This document shows, one piece after another, positions 8,713 to 14,806 of a DNA stretch of 37,010 nt. The first letter of the stretch is position 1, and each line of letters opens with the position of its first letter. Both the position numbers and the translations under genes were made by a program. The notes under the pieces were generated by a model. It made no database searches. It was given only the letters and a program-made list of their open reading frames with translations, and was not told where the DNA came from. The DNA is from Intrasporangium oryzae NRRL B-24470. GTDB taxonomy: Bacteria; Actinomycetota; Actinomycetes; Actinomycetales; Dermatophilaceae. The stretch covers positions 1 to 37,010 of the forward strand of contig NZ_AWSA01000044.1 in NCBI RefSeq assembly GCF_000576595.1, in the 5' to 3' direction.

Positions 8713-8764
8713 GCCCGTATGCCGCTCAGCGCGCGAGCGCTCGCCCGCTGAGCGGCATACGGGC
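8713..8764. repeat. GTATGCCG inverted pair in a divergent gap
   Basis: Two perfect 18-bp arms (8713-8730 and 8747-8764; left arm GCCCGTATGCCGCTCAGC) flank a 16-nt spacer. It lies upstream of both divergent genes and of both predicted transcription starts, so it should be transcribed from neither. It is the strongest of four inverted pairs of the recurrent GTATGCCG word. Confidence 0.9.
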
Positions 8765-8831
8765 GAGGACGGGTCACTGGCGGCCCGGGGCGCCCCCCCG
8801 ACGGGAACGGACCCGCTCGGCCGGGCCGACC

Positions 8832-8837
8832 TAATGT
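8832..8837 (+). promoter_or_regulatory. -10 element, leaderless flavin reductase gene
   Basis: TAATGT matches TANNNT and ends 6 nt before the ATG at 8844. No Shine-Dalgarno sequence is present, so a leaderless mRNA is likely. No -35 match was seen. Confidence 0.6.
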
Positions 8838-8843
8838 GGTCGC

Positions 8844-9497
8844 ATGGAGCGCCACGAGCTGCCGTTCGGGTCGATGTCGCCGGGCGCGGGCTACGCGCTG
8901 CTCACGTCGGTCGTCGTCCCGCGGCCCATCGCCTGGGTCCTGACGCGCTCAGCGAGCGGCACGATCAACCTCGCGCCGCACTCGTTCTTCACGGTCGCCT
9001 CCCACCGGCCTCCCGTGGTCCAGTTCACCTCGGTCGGCGCCAAGGACACGCTGCGCAACGTCAGCGAGACGGGTGAGCTCGTCGTGCACCTCAGCCCGGA
9101 GTGGCTCCTCGACGAGATCAACCTCACCGGCGTCGACGCGCCGCCTGACGTGAGCGAGGTCGAGCTCGCGCACCTCGAGACGGAGCCCTCCGTGTCGGTG
9201 TCGTGCCCGCGCCTCGTCGCCTCGCCCGTCGCGCTCGAGTGCACGCTCGAGCGGCTCGTCGAGGTGGGCGCCTGCACGCTCGTCCTCGCCAGGGTGGTCC
9301 ACGCGTCCGTCGACGCGGAGGCGCTCGACCTCAGCGATCCCGGGCGGCCGTACGCCGACATCCGGCGACTGCGCCCGCTCGCCCGCCTCGGCCGAGACGA
9401 GTGGTCGACGATCGGCGAGATCGTCACCCGCAGGCGCCCGGTCTGGGGCCGCGACGTCGGCGGGGACGGCGCGGCGACCGACGGGCCCGGCGCCTGA
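8844..9497 (+). CDS. Flavin reductase family protein (FMN-binding split barrel)
   Basis: The 217-residue protein belongs to the DIM6/flavoredoxin-type flavin reductase family, which binds FMN and reduces it or passes electrons from it. The VVPRPIAWV motif (about residues 23-31), the NLAPHSFF segment (about 42-49) and FTSVGAKDTLRNV (about 61-73) are the characteristic flavin-binding loops. A fold-typical middle region ends in LGRDEWSTIGE at about 190-200. No NAD(P)H domain is fused. Placed head to head with an oxygenase gene it could be a partner, but nothing in the sequence shows this. The start has no ribosome site and is supported by the adjacent -10 element. Confidence 0.87.
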   Translation: MERHELPFGSMSPGAGYALLTSVVVPRPIAWVLTRSASGTINLAPHSFFTVASHRPPVVQFTSVGAKDTLRNVSETGELVVHLSPEWLLDEINLTGVDAPPDVSEVELAHLETEPSVSVSCPRLVASPVALECTLERLVEVGACTLVLARVVHASVDAEALDLSDPGRPYADIRRLRPLARLGRDEWSTIGEIVTRRRPVWGRDVGGDGAATDGPGA

Positions 9498-9528
9498 CGG
9501 TCTCAGCGCTCCCCTCCCGACGCGCCGC

Positions 9529-9921
9529 TCAGCGACGGACGAGGCGCTGGAGGGCGATCTGGGCGAGTGGGGCGTAGGCGGCCGCGACCGGCGTCGGAGC
9601 CGTGATGCGGAGCACCGTCAGCGTGCCGTCGTCATGAGCACGGACTCCGTGGTCGAGAGCCATCCGGACCGGCCCGACCCGGACGTGCCAGGACCACGTC
9701 ATGGCCCCCTCGTCGACCTCGTCGACGACGAAGGTGACGCGCACGCCCAGGGTGCCGACGACCTGGCCGGCGAGGCCGGGGCGCAGGCGGGGGCTGCCTT
9801 CGCCGACCTCGACCCGGCGGACCTGAGGCGACCAGGTCGGCCACAGCCGCGTGTCGGCATAGCGCTCCCACACCGTCGCCGGCGCGGCGGGACCGGTGGC
9901 CCGCAGCCTCACGTCACCCAT
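9529..9921 (-). CDS. SRPBCC family protein (polyketide-cyclase-like)
   Basis: This 130-residue protein has the START/Bet v 1-like ligand-binding fold. The VWERYADTRLWPTWSPQVRRVE stretch near residues 17-38 is the usual helix-strand entry of the family. The middle is strand-rich, and the C-terminal helix (PLAQIALQRLVRR) closes the cavity. ATG 9921 is preceded by AGGGTGGGGAG. An upstream extension is open but runs into the repeat-rich intergenic region and is unlikely to be translated. It converges on the flavin reductase gene. The ligand is unknown. Confidence 0.78.
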   Translation of the reverse strand: MGDVRLRATGPAAPATVWERYADTRLWPTWSPQVRRVEVGEGSPRLRPGLAGQVVGTLGVRVTFVVDEVDEGAMTWSWHVRVGPVRMALDHGVRAHDDGTLTVLRITAPTPVAAAYAPLAQIALQRLVRR

Positions 9922-9940
9922 CTCCCCACCCTGCCACGCG

Positions 9941-10009
9941 GTGACGCCGGGGGGTGGCGCCAGGCGATGACGCCAGGGGCTGGCGCCGGGGGTGACGCCA
10001 GGGGTGACC
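9941..10009. repeat. 25/26-bp tandem repeat, 2.7 copies
   Basis: TGACGCC recurs at 9942, 9968 and 9993, each followed by a G-run; in the first two units this leads to TGGCGCC. The third unit is partial. It lies between the SRPBCC gene start and the ROK promoter. Confidence 0.7.
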
Positions 10010-10026
10010 CGCCTGCGGCGGAGGTC

Positions 10027-10055
10027 TTGACGACCGCACTGGAGGCGGCTACCTT
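10027..10055 (+). promoter_or_regulatory. Sigma-70-type promoter of the ROK-ABC-GH31 operon
   Basis: TTGACG (10027-10032), a 17-bp spacer and TACCTT (10050-10055) form the best consensus promoter in the window. Transcription would start near 10062, directly within the palindromic operator, giving a leader of about 170 nt. Confidence 0.78.
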
Positions 10056-10059
10056 TCAG

Positions 10060-10083
10060 ACTAAATTTAGTAGTGAATTTAGT
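10060..10083. promoter_or_regulatory. Operator-like AT-rich palindromes (ROK binding candidate)
   Basis: ACTAAATTTAGT at 10060-10071 is a perfect 12-bp palindrome. An imperfect copy, AGTGAATTTAGT, follows at 10072-10083. The pair overlaps the predicted transcription start, as expected for a repressor site. ROK repressors such as XylR and NagC are known to bind AT-rich dyads; assignment to the adjacent ROK gene is inference from position. Confidence 0.7.
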
Positions 10084-10115
10084 GCTGAAGGCCACTCAAC
10101 AGTATCGACACCGCA

Positions 10116-10172
10116 CAGCACTGACACTCCGCAGCACTGACACTCCACAGCACTGACCCTCCCCAGCACCGA
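10116..10172. repeat. 16-bp tandem repeat in ROK operon 5' leader
   Basis: CAGCACTGACACTC-type units start at 10116, 10132, 10148 and 10164 with exact 16-bp period; the fourth is partial. AGTGCTG at 10081-10087 is the reverse complement of the CAGCACT core, so alternative leader hairpins could form. Confidence 0.85.
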
Positions 10173-10232
10173 AGCAGTCTCAGCCGAGCGCCGCAGGGCG
10201 CATCAGGCACCGATTTCCGAACCGACCGACCA

Positions 10233-11474
10233 GTGAGCGAGCCGACGATGACTCAGAACGGGACCGCCCCCAACCGAGGCGACCTCGTGCGCGCCGCGAT
10301 CCTCGGGCTCCTCGGAACCCGTGGCCCCTCCTCCCGGGCCGACATCGCACGCCTGCTCGGGGTCAGCCCGGCCACCGTCACCCAGACGACGAAGGAGCTC
10401 CTGGCCCGGCGGCTCGTCACCGAGCTCGAGTCGGTCCCGAGCCAGGGCGGCCGCCCTGCCCGGCTCCTCGGTCTCGACCGGGCGGCCGGCGGCGCGATCG
10501 GGGCCAAGGTGACGGCGAACCACATCGCCCTCGTGTCCGTCGACCTCGACGGCAGCGTCCGCTCCTCGCAGTCGATCCGCTTCGACCCCAGGCCCTACGG
10601 CGCCCTCGACGTCCTCGGCTCCATCCTGTCCGACGCCGTGGCGCGCCACGAGGGCAACCTCCTCGGCATCGGCGTCGGCATCCCGGGGGCGGTCGACGCG
10701 CAGGCCTCCGGGATCGTCGACGCCCCGACGATCGGCTGGGACCGTGCCCCCGTGGGACCCCGGCTGCGCGAGCTCCTCGGGGTGCCGGTCCTCGTCGACA
10801 ACGACGTCAACACCCTCGCCGCCGCCGAGAGCGTCTACGGGATCGGCCGGCAGCACTCGTCGTACATCGTCGTGACGATCGGCCTCGGCGTCGGATGCGG
10901 CATCGTCCAGCAGGGCATCGTGAGCCGAGGTGCCCATGGCGGCGCCGGCGAGATCGGGCACATCCCCGTCACCGACAACGGCCCGCTCTGCGGGTGCGGC
11001 AACCGCGGCTGCCTCGAGGCCCACATCGGCGAGGCGGGCCTCGTCGCCGAGGCGGTGCGCCGGGGCGTCGTGCACCCCGACGGCGGTGTCGCCGACCTGT
11101 CCGCAGCCGCCCACGCGGGCGAGGCCGAGGCGCTCGCGATCTACGACGGCGCCGGCCGGATGCTCGGCCGGAGCCTCGCCGGGGTCGTGCACACCCTCGA
11201 CCCCGAGTGTGTCCTGCTCATGGGTGAGGGCATCGGCGACTGGGGCTTCTGGGAGCGGGGCTTCGAGGACGCCTTCCGCCGCGCCCTCATGCCGACCCGA
11301 CGCGGCGTCCGCTGCGTCGTCGAGCCGTGGACCGAGGACCAGTGGGCCGTCGGCGCCGCCTCCCTCGTCCTCGCGACCCCCTTCGACGCGGTCGCCGGCG
11401 GCGCCCAGGGCGAGCTCGTCCGGGCCCGGCTCCAGGCCGGGACGCCGGCCACGAGCGCGGCGGTGTCCCCGTGA
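10233..11474 (+). CDS. ROK family transcriptional regulator
   Basis: The 413-residue protein combines an N-terminal winged helix-turn-helix (about 20-65; [18 protein letters not shown] recognition region) with a ROK sugar-kinase-like domain. ROK signatures are visible: DNDVNT at 189-194, and the zinc motif starting at H243 and completed by [10 protein letters not shown] at 253-262 (C253, C255, C260). It most likely represses the downstream import and hydrolysis genes until a sugar ligand binds. The GTG at 10233 gives the longest product; an in-frame ATG at 10248 is an equal alternative since neither has a clear ribosome site. The stop overlaps the GTG of the first permease (GTGA), showing translational coupling. 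Confidence 0.92.
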   Translation: MSEPTMTQNGTAPNRGDLVRAAILGLLGTRGPSSRADIARLLGVSPATVTQTTKELLARRLVTELESVPSQGGRPARLLGLDRAAGGAIGAKVTANHIALVSVDLDGSVRSSQSIRFDPRPYGALDVLGSILSDAVARHEGNLLGIGVGIPGAVDAQASGIVDAPTIGWDRAPVGPRLRELLGVPVLVDNDVNTLAAAESVYGIGRQHSSYIVVTIGLGVGCGIVQQGIVSRGAHGGAGEIGHIPVTDNGPLCGCGNRGCLEAHIGEAGLVAEAVRRGVVHPDGGVADLSAAAHAGEAEALAIYDGAGRMLGRSLAGVVHTLDPECVLLMGEGIGDWGFWERGFEDAFRRALMPTRRGVRCVVEPWTEDQWAVGAASLVLATPFDAVAGGAQGELVRARLQAGTPATSAAVSP

Positions 11475-12352
11475 ACCGCGGGCGCCGGTGGCGCAACCGC
11501 GGCTGGGTCCTGTTCTTCCTCGCTCCGAGCGCGATCCCGCTCGTGCTCTTCACCGTCATCCCGATGGTGAGCTCGGTCTGGGTGAGCCTGCACGAGTGGA
11601 ACCTCATCTCGGCCATGAAGTGGGTCGGGCTCGACAACTACACCCACCTGCTGACCGACGACCAGACCCGCAGCGTCTTCCTCCACTCGCTCCTCTATTG
11701 CCTCGGCTACCTCCCCCTGGTGTTCGTCGGCGGCCTCGGTCTCGCGCTCGTGCTCAACCAGCAGCTGCGTGGCCGGTCCTTCTTCCGTGCGGCCTACTTC
11801 CTGCCCGTGGTCACGAGCTGGGTCGTCGTCGCCCTCGTGTGGAAGTGGCTGCTCAACCCGACCAACGGCCTCGTCAACACGATCCTCGGCGCCGTCGGGC
11901 TGCCTCAGCCCGGGTGGTGGACCGACCCGACCTGGGCCCTGCCCGCCGTCATCCTCAGCTCCGCCTGGAAGGACCTCGGCTTCGTCATGGTGATCATGCT
12001 CGCCGGCCTCCAGGCCATCCCCTCCGACGTCCTGGAGGCGGCGACGGTCGACGGGGCCGGCGCGTGGCAGCGCTTCCGGCGCATCACCTTCCCGCTCCTG
12101 TCGCCCTCGACGTTCTTCGTCGTCATCATCTCCCTCATCAACGGGTTCCAGGTCTTCGACCAGGTCTACGTCATGACCGGGGGCGGCCCGCAGGGCGCGA
12201 GCCAGGTCGTCGTCGGGCAGGTCTACGACCTGACGTTCCGCTACGGCCGGGCCGGTGAGGCGAGCGCCCTGTCGTGGCTCCTCTTCGGCGTCATCCTCAT
12301 CATCACCGCGGTGCAGATCCGCGGCCAGAAGCGGTGGGTGCACTATGCCTGA
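11471..12352 (+). CDS. Sugar ABC transporter permease (MalF/UgpA type)
   Basis: This 293-residue inner-membrane subunit has six predicted helices. The first is [19 protein letters not shown] near residues 14-32. The cytoplasmic EAA loop that contacts the ATPase is at 189-212 ([14 protein letters not shown]...FPLL). It pairs with the following permease to form the channel of a CUT1-type importer. The GTG start overlaps the stop of the ROK gene by 4 bp, and its own stop overlaps the start of the next permease by 8 bp. No ATPase gene is in the operon; shared MsiK-type ATPases serving such importers are known in actinomycetes. Confidence 0.93.
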   Translation: MNRGRRWRNRGWVLFFLAPSAIPLVLFTVIPMVSSVWVSLHEWNLISAMKWVGLDNYTHLLTDDQTRSVFLHSLLYCLGYLPLVFVGGLGLALVLNQQLRGRSFFRAAYFLPVVTSWVVVALVWKWLLNPTNGLVNTILGAVGLPQPGWWTDPTWALPAVILSSAWKDLGFVMVIMLAGLQAIPSDVLEAATVDGAGAWQRFRRITFPLLSPSTFFVVIISLINGFQVFDQVYVMTGGGPQGASQVVVGQVYDLTFRYGRAGEASALSWLLFGVILIITAVQIRGQKRWVHYA

Positions 12353-13268
12353 GAGCCTCAGCGTCGAGTCACACGTCGAGCCACACGTCGAGTCACACGT
12401 CGCGTCGCCCGCTCCCGCCCGTGAGGCCGCTCCCGCGGCGCCCGGCCGGCCTCGGAAGGGCCCCTGGCTCAGGCTGCTGACGTATGCGGCCGTGTCCCTC
12501 GGCGCCCTCGTCATGCTCTTCCCGTTCCTCTGGACGGTCATCACCTCGATCACCCCCGAGGGATCCCTGGCCGGCGGCCCGACGCTCTTCGTCGAGAACC
12601 CGACGACAGCGGCATACCGCACGCTGCTCGAGACGCTCCCGATGTGGCGGATCCTGCTCAACTCGCTGTGGATCGCCGTCGTCTCGACGCTGCTCCAGCT
12701 CGTCACCGGCTCGATGGCCGCCTACGGCTTCGCGCGGCTGACGTTCCGTGGCCGGAACGTCGTCTTCGCCCTCTACCTCGCGACGCTCATGGTGCCGATG
12801 CAGGTCCTCGTCGTCCCGCTCTTCATCGAGATGACGACGCTCGGGCTCCAGGACACCTACATGGCCCTGCTCGCACCGTCGATCGCCTCCGCGTTCGGGG
12901 TCTTCCTGCTCAAGCAGGCCGTCGAGGGCGTGCCGCGCGAGCTCGACGAAGCCGCCACCATCGACGGTGCGGGCCACCTGCGCATCTTCGCGACGATCGT
13001 CCTGCCGCTCATCCGGCCCGCCCTCGCGACCGTCGCCGTGTTCGCGTTCATGGGCAGCTGGAACAGCTTCCTGTGGCCCCTCGTCGTCATCCGCTCACCC
13101 GAGTTCATGACGCTGCCGCTCGGACTGTCCACTCTCCAGGGCCAGTTCACGACCGAGTGGGACGTCGTCATGGCCGGGTCGGTCTTCTCGATCGTCCCCA
13201 TCGCGATCGTCTACCTGCTGGCCCAGCGCCACATCATCGCCGGCGTCGCGCACTCCGGGCTCAAGTGA
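12345..13268 (+). CDS. Sugar ABC transporter permease (MalG/UgpE type)
   Basis: This is the second channel subunit, 307 residues, with six helices between about 44 and 300. Its EAA loop is at 202-225 (DEAATIDGAGHLRIF...PLIRP). MalG-type blocks such as NSLWIAVVSTLLQLVTGSMAAYGFARL (about 106-131) and MGSWNSFLWPLV are clear. The N-terminal 40 residues form an extra cytoplasmic tail encoded in part by a 12-bp tandem repeat (ESHV/EPHV/ESHV). The ATG at 12345 lies inside the end of the first permease gene, so the two are translationally coupled. Confidence 0.93.
   Translation: MPESLSVESHVEPHVESHVASPAPAREAAPAAPGRPRKGPWLRLLTYAAVSLGALVMLFPFLWTVITSITPEGSLAGGPTLFVENPTTAAYRTLLETLPMWRILLNSLWIAVVSTLLQLVTGSMAAYGFARLTFRGRNVVFALYLATLMVPMQVLVVPLFIEMTTLGLQDTYMALLAPSIASAFGVFLLKQAVEGVPRELDEAATIDGAGHLRIFATIVLPLIRPALATVAVFAFMGSWNSFLWPLVVIRSPEFMTLPLGLSTLQGQFTTEWDVVMAGSVFSIVPIAIVYLLAQRHIIAGVAHSGLK
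12366..12401. repeat. 12-bp tandem repeat, three copies, in permease tail
   Basis: GAGTCACACGTC units at 12366, 12378 (one base changed) and 12390 encode ESHV, EPHV and ESHV in the cytoplasmic N-terminal tail. The period preserves the frame. Confidence 0.85.
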
Positions 13269-13423
13269 GGTCACCCCCTCCCGCCCATCGATCCCTCCCA
13301 ACCGCCGCTCCCCCTCTCCACCGACCCTCCCCGTCCCCGTCTCCACCTCGCCGTCCCCACCTCGCTGTCCCCACCACCCGAACCGAGCCGCCCCCGACTC
13401 GGCTGCACTCGAAAGGCACCTCC
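13269..13423. other. Pyrimidine-rich spacer between permease and binding protein
   Basis: The 155-bp spacer is strongly C/T-biased on the plus strand, with repeated CCGTCCCC/CCACCTCG-type words. It ends in GAAAGG (13411-13416), a ribosome site for the binding-protein gene. CCGAG (13383-13387) and CTCGG (13398-13402) could form a weak 5-bp stem. The spacing suggests the binding protein may be expressed separately or processed. Confidence 0.5.
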
Positions 13424-14686
13424 ATGAAGAACCTCGCCAGGCGCAGCGCCGCGCCTGTCATCGCCGGCCTCGTGCTGACGCTCGGCGCCTGCGCCCAGGG
13501 CTCCGCGTCCCAGTCCGACGCCCCCGCGGCGTCCGGCGGCGTGACGACGGTCCGCTACTTCAACTTCTCCGCCAACGACGGGCACGAGAAGGACCTCGAC
13601 CAGATCAAGGCGGCCTTCGAGAAGGCCAACCCGACGATCAAGGTCAAGATCGAGACGACGCCCTACGCCGACTACTTCACCAAGCTCCAGACAGCGGTCG
13701 CCGGTGGCACCGTGGGCGACGCCTTCGAGCTCAACTACGAGAACTTCGTGACCTACGCCAAGAGCGGCGCGCTCGCCGAGCTGCCCGGTGTCGACGGCTC
13801 GGCCTACAAGGAGTCGCTCCTCAAGGCCTTCAGCTCGGACGGCAAGCAGTACGGCCTGCCCGAGTCGTTCAGCAACGTCGTCCTCTTCTTCAACAAGGAC
13901 CTCTTCAAGGCGGCTGGCGTCGCCGAGCCGACGTCGAGCTGGACGTGGGCCGACGAGCAGGCCGCGGCCCAGAAGCTGACGAACAAGGCCAAGGGCGTCT
14001 GGGGCGACTACCAGCCGATCTCGTTCTTCGAGTTCTACAAGACGCTCGCCCAGTCGGGCGGCCAGTTCCTCAGCGCCGACAAGAAGACGTCGACGTTCAA
14101 CTCGCCCGCAGGCAAGCAGGCGGCGCAGTTCCTCGTGGCCAAGTCGGGCAGGACGATGCCGACCGAGGCCGACGGTGCCGGCACGCCGGACTTCGACTCG
14201 AAGCTCTTCAAGAGCGGCAAGCTCGCCCTCTGGCACACGGGCGTGTGGATGTTCTCCGGCATGGCCGACGCGCCCTTCGCGTGGGACGTCGTCGTCGAGC
14301 CGGGCAACACGACCAAGGCGTCGGCGATGTTCACCAACGGCGCCGTCGTCTCGGCAGCGAGCAAGAACAAGGAGGCGGCCCAGAAGTGGGTCACCTACCT
14401 GACGAGCTCCGACGTCATGACCGACGTGCGCCTCAAGACGAGCTGGGAGCTGCCGCCCGTCGCCGACGAGAGCAAGCTCGCGAGCTACCTGCAGGCCGGC
14501 AAGCCCGCCAACCGCCAGGCCGTCTTCGACTCGCTCGACGCGACGGTCCTGCCCCCGGTCATCGAGCGCCAGCAGGAGATGCAGGACGCCGTGACGAAGG
14601 AGCTCTCGGCCGCGGCCGCCGGCCGCAAGAGCGTCGACCAGGCGCTGGCCGACGCCCAGAAGGCCGTCGACGCCCTCCTCAAGTGA
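13424..14686 (+). CDS. Sugar ABC transporter substrate-binding lipoprotein
   Basis: The 420-residue protein is the extracellular receptor of the importer. A signal peptide with basic n-region (MKNLARR) and hydrophobic core ends in the lipobox LGAC with C23, so it should be lipid-anchored. The mature part, beginning near VTTVRYFNFSANDGHEKDLDQIKAAFEKANP, is a typical CUT1 solute-binding protein (family 1 fold). The start is set by GAAAGG 8 bp upstream. It is relatively Lys-rich, as secreted receptors often are. A strong hairpin follows the stop and may set the higher level of this gene over the GH31 genes. Ligand: an oligosaccharide, inferred from neighbours. Confidence 0.93.
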   Translation: MKNLARRSAAPVIAGLVLTLGACAQGSASQSDAPAASGGVTTVRYFNFSANDGHEKDLDQIKAAFEKANPTIKVKIETTPYADYFTKLQTAVAGGTVGDAFELNYENFVTYAKSGALAELPGVDGSAYKESLLKAFSSDGKQYGLPESFSNVVLFFNKDLFKAAGVAEPTSSWTWADEQAAAQKLTNKAKGVWGDYQPISFFEFYKTLAQSGGQFLSADKKTSTFNSPAGKQAAQFLVAKSGRTMPTEADGAGTPDFDSKLFKSGKLALWHTGVWMFSGMADAPFAWDVVVEPGNTTKASAMFTNGAVVSAASKNKEAAQKWVTYLTSSDVMTDVRLKTSWELPPVADESKLASYLQAGKPANRQAVFDSLDATVLPPVIERQQEMQDAVTKELSAAAAGRKSVDQALADAQKAVDALLK

Positions 14687-14691
14687 GTCCG

Positions 14692-14734
14692 GGGTGGGTG
14701 CGCCGGCGCCCCCGCGCCCCCGGCGCACCCACCC
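14692..14734 (+). terminator. Intra-operon hairpin after the binding-protein gene
   Basis: Perfect 15-bp arms (14692-14706 and 14720-14734, starting GGGTGGGTGCGCCGG) enclose a 13-nt loop right after the stop. No T-run follows. In sugar ABC operons such hairpins often attenuate downstream transcription or protect upstream mRNA; which applies here is not visible. Confidence 0.75.
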
Positions 14735-14737
14735 GCA

Positions 14738-14773
14738 CAGCCATCCCCACGGCCATCCCCACAGCAATCCCCA
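14738..14773. repeat. 12-bp tandem repeat, three copies
   Basis: CAGCCATCCCCA, CGGCCATCCCCA and CAGCAATCCCCA are adjacent between the hairpin and the first GH31 gene. They lie in the leader of that gene. Confidence 0.85.
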
Positions 14774-14806
14774 CAGACCCGACCCTGCCGCGACCCCGAG
14801 AGAACC

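Larger units (their letters stand above)
9922..10232. other. Regulatory gap upstream of the ROK operon
   Basis: This 311-bp gap has no gene. In order it holds a GC-rich tandem repeat (9941-10009), a promoter (10027-10055), AT-rich operator-like palindromes (10060-10083) and a 16-bp tandem repeat in the predicted 5' leader (10116-10172). The AT-rich island stands out sharply from the surroundings. Confidence 0.85.

Noticed and set aside
8713-8764. Intrinsic terminator
   Set aside because: It lies upstream of both divergent genes rather than after a gene end.
10116-10172. CRISPR array
   Set aside because: The units are contiguous 16-bp repeats without spacers, and no cas gene is present.
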